DNA from: Anaerosalibacter massiliensis
Lineage (GTDB): Bacteria; Bacillota; Clostridia; Tissierellales; Sporanaerobacteraceae
Direction of reading: 5' to 3'
Length of the DNA: 64,000 nucleotides
Assembly (NCBI GenBank): GCA_000751555.1
Contig: CCEZ01000016.1
Location: forward strand, 32,345-96,344
How positions within the stretch are numbered: position 1 is the first letter of the stretch; each line of letters opens with the position of its first letter. The position numbers and the translations under genes are program-made. The notes under the pieces were generated by a model. It was given only the letters and a program-made list of their open reading frames with translations. It was not told the DNA's origin and searched no databases. Positions 36,792 to 46,419 of this stretch are shown piece after piece.

Positions 36792-36895
36792 TTTAAAAGC
36801 TCAATTTGTTATTTATATATAATAATTTGAGCTTTTCTATATAGAGATATATGCTATAATATCATTTACGAATAAATTTTAAGGGGGAAAATAAA

Positions 36896-37474
36896 TTGCA
36901 TCAATATAAGGGAAGATTAATAATACATACAGGCTCTATGTTTTCAGGGAAAACTTCAAGTCTAGAAAAAGATGTAAAAAGATTTAAAATCGCAGGATAT
37001 AATACTATTGCTTTCAAACCTATAGTAGATAGTAGATACTCAAAGAATGAAATTGTAACTCATGATTTGACTTATATGAATGCGATTTTAGTTAAAAATA
37101 TATATGAAATTGTAGAGTATTGTGATGAACTTAAACCAGATGTGATAGCTATAGATGAGATTCAATTCTTAGGTGGAAAATTAGAAGATATATTAGATGG
37201 AATAAATCAATTTTTAAAAATAGGTTGTACTATAATAGTAGCGGGATTAGATATGGATTATACAGGTAAGCCATTTGAAGTAATTAAAGAACTTATGCCT
37301 ATATCAGATTATCTATATAAGCATCATGCAGTTTGTGCTAAATGTGGAGTTGATGCATGGGTTAGTCATAGGAAATCTGATGATATGGAAAGAATAAAAG
37401 TTGGAACTTCCGATGAATATGAGCCATTGTGCAGGAAATGTTTTTTAGAAGAGAATAAAAAAGAAAACAGATGA
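36896..37474 (+). CDS. tdk: Thymidine kinase
   Basis: 192 aa, type II thymidine kinase: P-loop GSMFSGKTSSL, Walker B AIDEIQFL, lasso region with CAKCG ... CRKC zinc ligands. Makes dTMP in the salvage pathway. TTG 36896 has AAGGGGGAAA upstream. The next gene starts 29 bases after it. Confidence 0.93.
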   Translation: MHQYKGRLIIHTGSMFSGKTSSLEKDVKRFKIAGYNTIAFKPIVDSRYSKNEIVTHDLTYMNAILVKNIYEIVEYCDELKPDVIAIDEIQFLGGKLEDILDGINQFLKIGCTIIVAGLDMDYTGKPFEVIKELMPISDYLYKHHAVCAKCGVDAWVSHRKSDDMERIKVGTSDEYEPLCRKCFLEENKKENR

Positions 37475-37502
37475 TTTTTTGAAACTACAGGGGGTAGATA
37501 AT

Positions 37503-38333
37503 TTGAAGAATTATATGAGATTTGAGGCTTCTGTATCTCCACTATATTCTAATAGCAATGAAGATTTATGGTTTCCCTTTAGTAATGGAAAGTTAATAGT
37601 TCGCTCTAATGGAGATGAAGTAAGTATATTGACAAAAGAAGATTTGAAAAATCTAAATTTAAGATTAGAATATATTCAATGTATAGGAGCTCTTGATGGA
37701 TATAATTGTTTCTGCTGCCAAGTTGGAGAAGATATACAGCTACCGAGCGAAATTAAATTATATGATTTAAAATCACTTACTCTTTTACTTGAGGAAGAGA
37801 TATTTTTGTTAGCAGCAAAATCTTTGCTACTCTTAAACTGGCAAAAAACTCATAGATATTGTGGAGTATGTGGACATTTTATGGAAAGAAAGAATAGTAA
37901 AAGTGAAAGGGCCCTTTTCTGTCCTAAATGTGGATATACTACATGGCCTCAAACATCTCCTGCTATAATAGTAGCTATAACTAAAGGAGATAAGATTTTG
38001 TTAGCACATAATAAATATTTTCCTAAGGGAATATATAGTGTAATAGCTGGATTTGTAGAACTTGGAGAAACTTTTGAGCAATGTGTTAGAAGGGAAGTTT
38101 ATGAAGAAATAGGTATAAGGGTTAAAAATATAAAATATTTTGGGAATCAACCATGGCCATTTCCAAATTCTATAATGGTTGCTTTTACTGCTGAATACTT
38201 TGATGGAGAAATAAATGTAGATGAAGAGGAAATAGTATATGCCAATTGGTTTAGTAAAGATGAACTACCTAAATATGTGAAATCTAAAAGTATAGGAACA
38301 GAACTAATTGAATGGTTTATAAAAACCCACTGA
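37503..38333 (+). CDS. nudC: NAD(H) pyrophosphatase NudC
   Basis: About 276 aa. A zinc ribbon (CGVCGHFM ... CPKCGYTTWPQTSPA) is followed by the Nudix box GFVELGETFEQCVRREVYEE and the NudC array GNQPWPFPNSIM, which distinguishes it from other Nudix enzymes. It hydrolyses NADH or NAD and removes NAD caps from RNA. TTG 37503 sits nine bases from GGGGGT; the longer 37479 start has no site. Likely co-transcribed with tdk. Confidence 0.92.
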   Translation: MKNYMRFEASVSPLYSNSNEDLWFPFSNGKLIVRSNGDEVSILTKEDLKNLNLRLEYIQCIGALDGYNCFCCQVGEDIQLPSEIKLYDLKSLTLLLEEEIFLLAAKSLLLLNWQKTHRYCGVCGHFMERKNSKSERALFCPKCGYTTWPQTSPAIIVAITKGDKILLAHNKYFPKGIYSVIAGFVELGETFEQCVRREVYEEIGIRVKNIKYFGNQPWPFPNSIMVAFTAEYFDGEINVDEEEIVYANWFSKDELPKYVKSKSIGTELIEWFIKTH

Positions 38334-38353
38334 ATCCCGTGGGTTTTTATAAA
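38316..38353. terminator. Terminator after nudC
   Basis: TTTATAAAAACCCAC and GTGGGTTTTTATAAA, a perfect 15-bp stem that overlaps the nudC stop. Confidence 0.85.
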
Positions 38354-38361
38354 CATTAATA

Positions 38362-39188
38362 TTATTTTGATTTAATACTTAAATTTCCAGCACTAGTTTT
38401 TAGTTTAACTTTATTTTTACCATTCCCAATAGTTCCTTTTGTATTATATTCATCTTTGTCGTCAATAGGGAAATCAGATTTTATATTTCCAACAGATACT
38501 GAAGCATCAAGTGAAAAGTTAGAGTTTTCAGGTAGTACCAATTTTATGTTTCCCGCACTGGTATTAGCAAATAGATTCCCATTTAATTTATCAAGATCTA
38601 TTTTTATATTTCCTGCACTTGTAGAAGTCTCAATATTAGATGCTAAAATATTATCTAAACTAATATTTCCGGCATAGGAAGTTAGATTTAAACTATCAAG
38701 CTTTAGATCTGAAGCAGTTATATTTCCTGCATATATTATTCCTTCCATATTATTTTTATAATTTTTTGGTATATATATCTAACGTTAAATTAGAATTTTT
38801 TATATTGTTAAAGTTGTTTTTACTAGTAGTATCAGCAGAGATCATAATTCTTTTTCCCTTTTTATTAGCTTTAAATATTGGCATTTTATTTTCTGATATA
38901 TTTCCATGATAGTGGATTTTTATATCTTTTCTGTCCTCAGAAATTATATTTAAATTGCCTAGATGAGATTCAATGTCTATTATTGTCTATGCCTTCCATT
39001 TTCATTATTTTTTCTTCATTTACATTTGGCCCTTCAGAATCTTTTTGATTTTTATTTATAAATAAGTTAATAGAATCTATAGAACTAGTACTTAAATGCC
39101 TATTATTTAAATTCAAGCTTAAGAATCCAACACCAAAAGATATAAGTATTATAACTACTAATATTAAAACTAACTTTTTCATTTTCAT
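38362..39188 (-). pseudogene. DUF4097-type beta-repeat protein, broken by two frameshifts
   Basis: The N-terminal piece (ATG 39188) has a membrane anchor and linker and ends prematurely after MKMEGIDN. In another frame the sequence continues IDIESHLGNLNI ... LTLDIY. A second shift near 38762 restores IPKNYKNNMEGIIYAGNITA, which runs to the end with the repeated SAGNIKL / YAGNISL units typical of DUF4097. Both breaks lie in short repeats or A runs. It belongs with the PadR gene upstream; the usual DUF1700 gene between them is missing or unrecognisable at 39198-39313. Confidence 0.75.
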
Positions 39189-39313
39189 AAAATTCAACTC
39201 CTATTTTGTAATAGTAGCTATATTCCATTTAAGATACTTCACAGTAATTTTATAGATAAATTTAGTTGAATAAATACTTCCAATAAAAACTAATATTCCT
39301 AGTGAAGATAGTC

Positions 39314-39634
39314 CTATTCACCAATATCTCTCCTTATGATTTTATTTACACCTTTAACAAAAGAATTCCACTCTTTTATTAGTTCTGTATAAGCTTTTTT
39401 ACCTTCATCTGTTATTTTATAATATTTTCTGGGAGGTCCCTCTTTAGATTCTTTTAAATAGGTATTTACAAATCCATCTTTTTTAAGTCTTCTTAGAAGA
39501 GGGTATATAGTACCCTCAGATATATAAATATGTTTAGATATTTGTTCTACTAGTTCATATCCATAAAAGTCTTTATCTAATAACATAGATAGTACGCAAA
39601 GTTCCAAAACTCCTTTTTTAAATTGAATATTCAT
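39314..39634 (-). CDS. PadR-family transcriptional regulator
   Basis: 106 aa: winged helix with [36 protein letters not shown] and the wing [13 protein letters not shown]. Usually found as PadR-DUF1700-DUF4097 operons responding to envelope stress. Here the downstream genes have decayed, so the regulator may be an orphan. Confidence 0.9.
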   Translation of the reverse strand: MNIQFKKGVLELCVLSMLLDKDFYGYELVEQISKHIYISEGTIYPLLRRLKKDGFVNTYLKESKEGPPRKYYKITDEGKKAYTELIKEWNSFVKGVNKIIRRDIGE

Positions 39635-39706
39635 TATATTACTCCTTCTGTACTAAGATTAACTATATTATATACTATGCTATCTTGCATTGAAATGTAC
39701 TAAAAC

Positions 39707-39745
39707 AAAAAAGATACCTATATTTTTATATAGGTATCTTTTTTG
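39707..39745. terminator. Terminator downstream of rodA-like copy 2 / upstream of PadR
   Basis: AAAAAAGATACCTATA and TATAGGTATCTTTTTT form a strong stem; on the minus strand it lies just after the stop of the 39755-40861 gene. Confidence 0.85.
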
Positions 39746-39754
39746 AAAATATAT

Positions 39755-40861
39755 TTAAAATCTAAGCCCTTCTTTCTTCATTCCAATACTTAATGCGATA
39801 CCTATACATACCATATTCGCTAAGAGAGATGTCCCACCATAACTTACAAAAGGAAGAGGTATTCCTGTAATAGGCATAAGACCTATAGCCATGCCTATAT
39901 TTTGCCATACATGAATAGCTAACATAGCACTAATTCCAATGATTATAAGGGATCCAAAAGTATCTTTTGTTTCTTGGGCAGTTTTTACAAGTCTATACAG
40001 TAGAATAAAATAAAGTACTAATAATAAAAGTCCGCCAATAAGACCTAGTTCTTCTCCAATAACAGCAAATATAAGGTCATTTTGTTTTTCGGGTAAATAT
40101 CCAAATTGAGTTTGAACTCCTTTAAATAGTCCTCTACCAAATAATTTTCCAGAACCTACAGCAATTTTTGCTTGTATAGCTTGATATGCTGAGGTACTGA
40201 TATCATGTTCTGGATTTAAAAATACTAGTATTCTATTTTTCCTAAGACTATCTAGGGAAAACCATATTATAGGTAAACTTATAACAGCTAAAATAAGGGC
40301 ATATCCAAAATATTTTAATTGAAGTCCTGCAGCAAACAACATTGCAACTATAAAAAATAGGAATACTGCAGCTGTTCCATAATCAGGTTGCAATAGTATA
40401 AGTACAATGGGGACTGAAGCAAATAAAAGTATTTTTAAGAGAACAAGTGGCTGATTTATATTAGATTTATTTTTATCAATTATTTTTGCCATAGAAATTA
40501 TAATTCCTATTTTAACTATTTCAGAAGGTTGAAATTGAAAACTTCCTATTCTAAACCATCTTCTAGCACCCCAATTTTCATCACCAGTTCCAAATATAAG
40601 TACAGCTATAAGTAAAAGGTTAGAAACAATATATATAGGAATATATAGTTTTTCTAATGTCCTATAATCAATTGATGCTAGAAAGAAAATAATTAATACT
40701 CCAAGACCTATGGTTATGGCTTGCATTTTTATAAAACGAGAATTCTTATAACTAGCAGTGGCACTCATTATTACTATAAGACCATATATACATAGTAGGA
40801 TTACAGATCCAAATAAGACAAAATCAAATTTTTTAGAAAATTTCTTTTTAAAGCCCATCAT
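39755..40861 (-). CDS. RodA/FtsW-family (SEDS) peptidoglycan polymerase, copy 2
   Basis: 368 aa, about ten transmembrane helices. SEDS features are FQPSEIVKIG, LQPDYGTAAV, the catalytic-loop AIQAKIAVGSGKLFGRGLFKG, LPEKQNDLIFAVIGEELGLIGG and TGIPLPFVSYGG. RodA polymerises glycan strands for cell elongation with a class B PBP. A close paralogue lies directly upstream (40982-42088), so this is a tandem duplication. Which copy is the main RodA is not clear. Confidence 0.9.
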   Translation of the reverse strand: MMGFKKKFSKKFDFVLFGSVILLCIYGLIVIMSATASYKNSRFIKMQAITIGLGVLIIFFLASIDYRTLEKLYIPIYIVSNLLLIAVLIFGTGDENWGARRWFRIGSFQFQPSEIVKIGIIISMAKIIDKNKSNINQPLVLLKILLFASVPIVLILLQPDYGTAAVFLFFIVAMLFAAGLQLKYFGYALILAVISLPIIWFSLDSLRKNRILVFLNPEHDISTSAYQAIQAKIAVGSGKLFGRGLFKGVQTQFGYLPEKQNDLIFAVIGEELGLIGGLLLLVLYFILLYRLVKTAQETKDTFGSLIIIGISAMLAIHVWQNIGMAIGLMPITGIPLPFVSYGGTSLLANMVCIGIALSIGMKKEGLRF

Positions 40862-40956
40862 ATATATAACTCCTTTTTTACATTATTAGAGCCCATTATA
40901 TCATATTTTGGATATATAGGTAAAATAAATGGTTAAAAAGGATTAATATTCTAATA

Positions 40957-40983
40957 AAAAAAGAATACTCCGAAGAGTATTCT
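40957..40983 (-). terminator. Terminator of rodA-like copy 1
   Basis: AGAATACTC / GAGTATTCT hairpin followed on the minus strand by a run of T; it touches the stop codon of the 40982-42088 gene. Confidence 0.75.
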
Positions 40984-42088
40984 AGAATTTAAGTCCTTCT
41001 TTTTTCATTCCAACACTTAAAGCAATGCCTATACATGTCATATTTATTAGTAGAAATGTTCCACCATAACTTATAAAAGGAAGAGGTATTCCTGTAATAG
41101 GCATAAGACCAATAGTCATAGCAATATTTTCCCATATATGGATACCTAACATACCTGCAATTCCAATAACCATAAGAGAGCCAAATGTATCTTTTGTTTC
41201 TTGAGCAATTTTCACAAGTCTGTATAACATTATAAAATATAACAAAAGTAATATAATTCCACCTATAAGGCCTAGTTCTTCTCCAATAACAGCAAATATA
41301 AGGTCTGTATGTTTTTCAGGAATATATCCAAATTGAGTCTGAACTCCCTTAAATAGTCCTCTACCATGTATTTTTCCTGAACCTACTGCAATTTTTGCTT
41401 GCATAGCTTGGTATCCAGAATCACTAGTATCATGTTCCGGATCTAAAAAGTTTAATACTCTTTTTCTTTGATAATCTTTCAAGGAAAACCAGAGGATAGG
41501 TAAACTTATGAACCCAAGCATAATAGCATATCTAAAGTATTTAAATTTTAAATCTGCAGCAAATAACATTACAAATAAGAAAAATACAAATACTACAGCT
41601 GTTCCAAAGTCAGGTTGTACAGCTATAAGTCCAATAGGTAGTCCGGCAAACAGTAAAATCTTTAGTAGTACAAGAGGTTCATTTATAGTATTTTTATATT
41701 TATCTATTATTTTTGCCACTGAGATAATAACTCCTATTTTTGCTAGTTCAGCAGGTTGGAATGCAAAACTTCCAATACTAAGCCAACTTCTAGCTCCCCA
41801 ATCTTCATCACCAGTACCAAATATAAGTACAGCTACAAGTAAAAGATTACAAACTATATATATAGGGATATATAGTTTACCGAGTATTTTATAATCAATG
41901 GATGATAGTGCTAATATAGCTATCAAACCTAATATCGCAGAAATAATTTGCATTTTTATAAGTCTAGGATTATTTAAACTTGCAGTAGCACTTATAACCA
42001 TCATTATCCCATATATACAAAGTAGCATTACAACTGTGAATAAAACAAAGTCAAATCTCTTAGAAAATTTTTTCTTAAAATCCATCAT
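40982..42088 (-). CDS. RodA/FtsW-family (SEDS) peptidoglycan polymerase, copy 1
   Basis: 368 aa, the same length as its neighbour, and most of its motifs are identical: FQPAELAKIG, VQPDFGTAVV, AMQAKIAVGSGKIHGRGLFKG, GIPLPFISYGG. Differences are spread over the whole length, so the duplication is not recent. Each copy has its own start region (MMDFKKKFSKRFD) and terminator. Function as in the other copy. Confidence 0.9.
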   Translation of the reverse strand: MMDFKKKFSKRFDFVLFTVVMLLCIYGIMMVISATASLNNPRLIKMQIISAILGLIAILALSSIDYKILGKLYIPIYIVCNLLLVAVLIFGTGDEDWGARSWLSIGSFAFQPAELAKIGVIISVAKIIDKYKNTINEPLVLLKILLFAGLPIGLIAVQPDFGTAVVFVFFLFVMLFAADLKFKYFRYAIMLGFISLPILWFSLKDYQRKRVLNFLDPEHDTSDSGYQAMQAKIAVGSGKIHGRGLFKGVQTQFGYIPEKHTDLIFAVIGEELGLIGGIILLLLYFIMLYRLVKIAQETKDTFGSLMVIGIAGMLGIHIWENIAMTIGLMPITGIPLPFISYGGTFLLINMTCIGIALSVGMKKEGLKF

Positions 42089-42223
42089 CTTAAAATCCCC
42101 TTTTTTTAAATTACCAAAAATAATTATATCATATTTTTATTAGGTTTGGATATAGAATAAATAGTTAAATTATACTTTGCTTGTGATATCATATATATAG
42201 ATAGAAGATAAAGGAGTGATTCA

Positions 42224-43054
42224 ATGTATATAGGTTGTCATCTATCTATAGCTGATGGATATGAGGAGGCAGCTAAACAGGCTTCAAGTATAGGTGCAAA
42301 TGTATTCCAGTTTTTCTCTAGAAATCCTAGAGGCTATTCTTCTAAAGAATTAGATATGGAAGATATAGCAAATATGAAAAAAATATTAGATAAAAATAAT
42401 TTTGGACCATTACTTGCCCATGCTCCATATATTTTAAATTTAGGTTCTCATAAAGACAAAACTTATGGAATGGGAAAAGGAATATTAAGAGAAGACTATG
42501 AAAAATTAGACTCTATATCTATTCCGTATTTTACATTTCATCCTGGGAATCATATAGGTAAAGGATCAGAATATGGAGTTAAAAGAATATCAGATGCATT
42601 AAATGAAATAATCACTGGAAATGAAAATACAATGCTTTTATTAGAAACAATGTCTGGAAAAGGGACTGAACTAGGGCATACTTTTGAAGAAATTAGAGAT
42701 ATTATAGATGGAGTTAAATATAGTGAGCTAGTTGGAGTCTGTATGGATACTTGTCACATTTATTCAGCTGGATATGATATAGTTAATGATTTAGATGGAG
42801 TATTAGAAAGATTTGATGATATTGTAGGAATAGATAAATTAAAATGTATTCATTTAAATGATAGTATGATGGAATTTGATAGTAGAAAAGACAGGCATGC
42901 CAAGATAGGTGAAGGGACAATAGGCCTTGAAGCTATCGAAAAAATTATAACTCATCCACAACTAAAATATTTACCGTTTTATCTAGAAACTCCAAATGAT
43001 TTAGAAGGTTATGAAAAAGAAATAAAACTATTAAGAAAATTAGCTAAATATTAG
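42224..43054 (+). CDS. nfo: Deoxyribonuclease IV (endonuclease IV, AP endonuclease)
   Basis: 276-aa TIM barrel. Zinc-ligand blocks: HAPYILNLG, TFHPGNHIG, LLETMSGKGTELG, CMDTCHIYSAGYD, CIHLNDSMMEFDSRKDRHA, and the C-terminal FYLETP. It cuts DNA at abasic sites in base-excision repair. AAAGGAGTGATT precedes ATG 42224. Confidence 0.95.
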   Translation: MYIGCHLSIADGYEEAAKQASSIGANVFQFFSRNPRGYSSKELDMEDIANMKKILDKNNFGPLLAHAPYILNLGSHKDKTYGMGKGILREDYEKLDSISIPYFTFHPGNHIGKGSEYGVKRISDALNEIITGNENTMLLLETMSGKGTELGHTFEEIRDIIDGVKYSELVGVCMDTCHIYSAGYDIVNDLDGVLERFDDIVGIDKLKCIHLNDSMMEFDSRKDRHAKIGEGTIGLEAIEKIITHPQLKYLPFYLETPNDLEGYEKEIKLLRKLAKY

Positions 43055-43112
43055 AGAATATTTTTCTAATATGATATAATATCAATAACTAAAGCGTAGT
43101 TGGGGGATAAAA

Positions 43113-43472
43113 ATGACCAACGAAAAATTTCAAAAAATTGTATTGGAAGAGTTAAGTGGATTAAAAAAAGATGTAGGAGAACTAAAAGGGCTAAAGGAAG
43201 AGGTAATTGGCTTAAAAGAAGATGTAGGAGAATTAAGAGGATTAAAGGAAGAAGTAATCGGATTAAAAGAAGAAATAGTTGAACTAAAAGAAAAGACAGA
43301 TAAAATGGATAAAAAAATAGATGCAATAAATGAACAGACAGCATGGTTAACAGAATTTAGAGAAGAAGCTGACAAAAATATTATAAAATCTCAAGAGGAC
43401 AATAGAAGATTAAAAGAGATAGTAGGAAGACATGAAATAGAAATAAGATCTCTGCAAGAAAAAATTGGCTAA
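43113..43472 (+). CDS. Coiled-coil protein with internal repeats
   Basis: 119 aa, almost all heptad coiled coil. A unit of the type GLKEEVIGLKEDVGEL is repeated about three times (residues 13-55), visible also as a DNA repeat at about 43150-43290. GGGGGATAAAA precedes the ATG. Similar repeat-containing short coiled coils are widespread in Clostridia without known function. The open frames on both other strands here are by-products of the repeat. Confidence 0.7.
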   Translation: MTNEKFQKIVLEELSGLKKDVGELKGLKEEVIGLKEDVGELRGLKEEVIGLKEEIVELKEKTDKMDKKIDAINEQTAWLTEFREEADKNIIKSQEDNRRLKEIVGRHEIEIRSLQEKIG

Positions 43473-43474
43473 CT

Positions 43475-43502
43475 AAAAAGAACTCTTTAAAGAGTTCTTT
43501 TT
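43475..43502. terminator. Bidirectional terminator after the coiled-coil gene
   Basis: AAAAAGAACTCTTT and AAAGAGTTCTTTTT are a perfect palindrome of 14-bp arms. Confidence 0.8.
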
Positions 43503-43507
43503 AGATT

Positions 43508-44221
43508 TTACCATAAATTATCATCTGAGAAATTTTCAATAGCCGTAATAGTTTTTTGTTGAAAATCTGGGTATTTATTTTCTATATATTTTAATAGCTC
43601 ATCTAATTCACTTCTTTTATTTTCCTTGTCTTGAGGACATTTTCCCCTTCCTAAAGGAAGATTTTCATCACTAACAATCTTTTTTATTATATCTTCTTCT
43701 ACATATATAAGGGGTCTTATAAGATTTAAATCATGTTTTTTATTATAGGATATAGGTTTAAAGGTATCTAATTTTCCAGTATATATAAGATTTAACAAAA
43801 AGGTTATAACCAAATCTGTTTTATGATGTCCTAAAGCTATTTTATTAGTACCAACTTCTTTACTAATTCTAGCAATAGCTCCTCTTTTCATTTTAGAACA
43901 AAGATAGCAAGGACTTTTATCATCCTCAAATATTTTATCCATAATATCTATGTTTTCATGAATATATGGAATATTATTTTCAGTTAAAAAATATTTTGTA
44001 CTTTCCATATCTATCTTAAGACCTATATCTATATGTAGTCCAATAATATTAAAATCCAAATAAGAATTTTTTCTTAAGAGAATTAGAGAATATAAGAGAA
44101 ATATGCTATCTTTTCCTCCAGAAAGTCCAACTAATATCTTATCTCCATTTTCTATCATATTATAATTTTCTACTGATTTTCTTATATCATTTAAGAAAAG
44201 TTTATTATACCATTTTTTCAT
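43508..44221 (-). CDS. TtcA-like tRNA 2-thiolation ATPase (PP-loop)
   Basis: 237 aa: PP-loop VGLSGGKDSIFLLY (about residue 31), CYLCSKMKRGA with the C-x2-C pair, and ALGHHKTD. These match the TtcA/TilS-like family that adenylates tRNA for sulfur transfer (2-thiocytidine-32 in TtcA). The CxxC would hold an Fe-S cluster or carry sulfur. GGAGGTGCTTG precedes ATG 44221. Other members of the group act on non-tRNA targets, so the substrate is tentative. Confidence 0.8.
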   Translation of the reverse strand: MKKWYNKLFLNDIRKSVENYNMIENGDKILVGLSGGKDSIFLLYSLILLRKNSYLDFNIIGLHIDIGLKIDMESTKYFLTENNIPYIHENIDIMDKIFEDDKSPCYLCSKMKRGAIARISKEVGTNKIALGHHKTDLVITFLLNLIYTGKLDTFKPISYNKKHDLNLIRPLIYVEEDIIKKIVSDENLPLGRGKCPQDKENKRSELDELLKYIENKYPDFQQKTITAIENFSDDNLW

Positions 44222-44559
44222 TCAAGCACCTCCAGCTCTATTTGGAAATGTCTTTAACCACCGCCAATGCTACCATCAAAGGAGCTACCTCAGCCTCTAT
44301 TGCTACTATTATCATCGCTACCTCATTAGATGTTCTTATTTGAGTGCATTGATTTTTCCAAAAGGATAATCAATTATTAACTAGTATATGAGCATTTTAA
44401 TATGAATTGTAATTTATAGTAAGATTTATAGAGCATTATATATTTAGGTATTATATTGTTATAATACTATAACAATGGATAAGCTACAATTCGTAAAAAT
44501 GATATTTTGTTTTATTTTTTTGTTATATAATATAATTATAACTATAAAAGGGTGATGAT
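44222..44559. other. Intergenic region with a 9-bp inverted repeat
   Basis: No supported gene. The stretch 44230-44345 is richer in G+C than its surroundings and leaves short frames on both strands (for example minus-strand MIIVAIEAEVAPLMVALAVV) without ribosome sites. ATTGTTATA (44455-44463) and TATAACAAT (44468-44476) form a perfect inverted repeat upstream of the response regulator and could be a binding site. It is not the repeat found before the peptide genes. Confidence 0.35.
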
Positions 44560-45261
44560 ATGGAAAATACAAGCAATATTTTGTTAATAGAAGATGATGA
44601 ATCTTTAAATAGAGGTATTAGTTTTAAACTAGAAAAAGAAGGATTTAATGTGTTTTCAGCAGATTGTCTTAAAGAAGGCAATGATATATTTAATGAACAA
44701 AAAATAGATTTAATAATACTAGATGTAGGACTACCTGATGGAGATGGTTTTCAGTTTTGCAAAGAAATAAGGAAAATATCAGATGTTTTTATTATATTCT
44801 TAACAGCTTGTATTCAAGAAGTAGATATAGTCACAGGTTATGATTTAGGAGCTGATGATTATATTACTAAACCTTTTAGTTTAATGGTACTTGTATCTAA
44901 AGTTAATGCAGTTTTAAGAAGAAAATTTAATCGTAAAGAAGCTAAGAAAATTCAATGTGAAGATATAATTTATTATCCTAAAACTATGAAAGTATATGTA
45001 AAAGGAAAAGAAATATCTTTATCTAAAACAGAATTTAAGTTGTTTAAATATTTTATAGATAATCCTCAACAGGTAATTACTAAGGAACAGTTTTTTAATA
45101 AGCTATGGGATATAAAAGGGGATTTTTTAGATGAAAGTGCTCTTCCAGTAAATATTAGAAGACTTAGAGAAAAAATTGAAGATAATCCTTCAGAGCCTAA
45201 ATATATAAAAAATATTAGAGGCATAGGATATATTTGGAATGAGAGGTGTTTTAGAGAATGA
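44560..45261 (+). CDS. OmpR-family response regulator
   Basis: 233 aa: receiver domain with acidic pair IEDDES, phospho-acceptor Asp in LIILDVGLPDGDG and Lys in YITKPF, then a winged-helix DNA-binding domain (SALPVNIRRLREKIE ... GIGYIW). AAAGGGTGATGAT precedes ATG. It overlaps the kinase gene by 4 bases. Given the downstream FtsX-type transporters, it is a BceR/VraR-like candidate; it probably binds the repeat found before those genes (inference). Confidence 0.9.
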   Translation: MENTSNILLIEDDESLNRGISFKLEKEGFNVFSADCLKEGNDIFNEQKIDLIILDVGLPDGDGFQFCKEIRKISDVFIIFLTACIQEVDIVTGYDLGADDYITKPFSLMVLVSKVNAVLRRKFNRKEAKKIQCEDIIYYPKTMKVYVKGKEISLSKTEFKLFKYFIDNPQQVITKEQFFNKLWDIKGDFLDESALPVNIRRLREKIEDNPSEPKYIKNIRGIGYIWNERCFRE

Positions 45262-46343
45262 TACTTGGGAAAGATCCCATAGTTAAAAAAGCTTTTATTA
45301 TTTTATTAATAAGTCTAGTTTTTATATATTCAATAACCATTTTAAATAATTATTTTTTTATAAAACAATTGCAGAATTACAATATAAAAATAAATGAAGG
45401 GTTAATTTTCAGTTTTATATTTAAGAGTATAGTTATTATAGCTTTAGTTATTATATTAAATATTGTTTTATTTATCCGTGTATTGAAATATATAATGAAA
45501 AAACTAGAGAAAGTATCCTTTGACATAGACAGGATTATGGATGGAGATTTTTCTACTATATCAAATATTGATAAAGAAGGAATATTATCACGACTAGAAT
45601 CTCAATTTTGTCAAATGTCTAGAAGATTGCAGTTAAGTATAGATAGTATAAATATTGAGAAAGAGAAAGTAAAATCTTTAGTAACGGATATTTCCCATCA
45701 GATTAGAACGCCACTAGCTTCTATAAAAATGTTTAATTCTTTACTAACTGAGGGAGGATTGACTAAAGTAGAGGAGGAAGAATTTTTAGAAAGAGTAAAA
45801 GATGAAGTAAACAAACTTGAATGGTTAGCCAATTCCTTAGTTAAAATCTCTACAACAGAATCGGGTATGATACAGATAAAAAAAGAAAAAGAAGATATTA
45901 AGCAAACTATATTAGAAGCAGTTAATGGAGTCTATTTAGAAGCATTAGAAAAAGATATAAATATAAATATGAACAATTTAGAAAGCATTTATGTTTATCA
46001 TGACTTTAAGTGGACTAAAGAAGCAATATTTAATATTCTTGACAACGCTATTAAATATACAAATGAAAATGGACAGGTCAATATTTCCATGGAAAAGTTA
46101 GAAACTTATATAAAAATAGATATAAAGGATAACGGTATAGGAATTCCATCAAAGGATATAGAAAAAATTTTCGATAGATTTTATAGAGGTGATTCAGAAA
46201 AAGTAAAAAAAGCCGAGGGTTCAGGAATAGGATTATACCTTGCTAGAAATATACTAGAGGAACAAGGTGGAGGATTGATAGTATCCTCTGAAGAAGGACA
46301 AGGAAGTAAATTTACCATATTGATAACATTACAAGGTTATTAA
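45258..46343 (+). CDS. Sensor histidine kinase, intramembrane-sensing type
   Basis: 361 aa. Two transmembrane helices (about 10-31 and 49-72) are separated by only some 17 residues outside, so it has no real sensor domain. Then a linker, the H-box DISHQIRTPLAS, N-box DNAIKYT, G1 DNGIGIP and G2 GSGIGLYLA. This layout is the one used by BceS-type kinases, which take their signal from a peptide-handling ABC transporter. Coupled to the regulator gene by overlap. Confidence 0.9.
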   Translation: MILGKDPIVKKAFIILLISLVFIYSITILNNYFFIKQLQNYNIKINEGLIFSFIFKSIVIIALVIILNIVLFIRVLKYIMKKLEKVSFDIDRIMDGDFSTISNIDKEGILSRLESQFCQMSRRLQLSIDSINIEKEKVKSLVTDISHQIRTPLASIKMFNSLLTEGGLTKVEEEEFLERVKDEVNKLEWLANSLVKISTTESGMIQIKKEKEDIKQTILEAVNGVYLEALEKDININMNNLESIYVYHDFKWTKEAIFNILDNAIKYTNENGQVNISMEKLETYIKIDIKDNGIGIPSKDIEKIFDRFYRGDSEKVKKAEGSGIGLYLARNILEEQGGGLIVSSEEGQGSKFTILITLQGY

Positions 46344-46419
46344 TAAATTATTGATTAAAGTTTGCTGGTATAGTCAAGTTATGATATTATATGACTACGT
46401 ATAAAAAGGAGTGATGAAC

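Noticed and set aside
43066..43375. Leu- and Ser-rich frames opposite the coiled-coil gene
   Set aside because: By-products of the repeated codons; no start signals on that strand.
44230..44345. Short frames on both strands in a G+C-richer patch upstream of the two-component genes
   Set aside because: No ribosome site for either; could be a scrap of a lost gene but not supportable.
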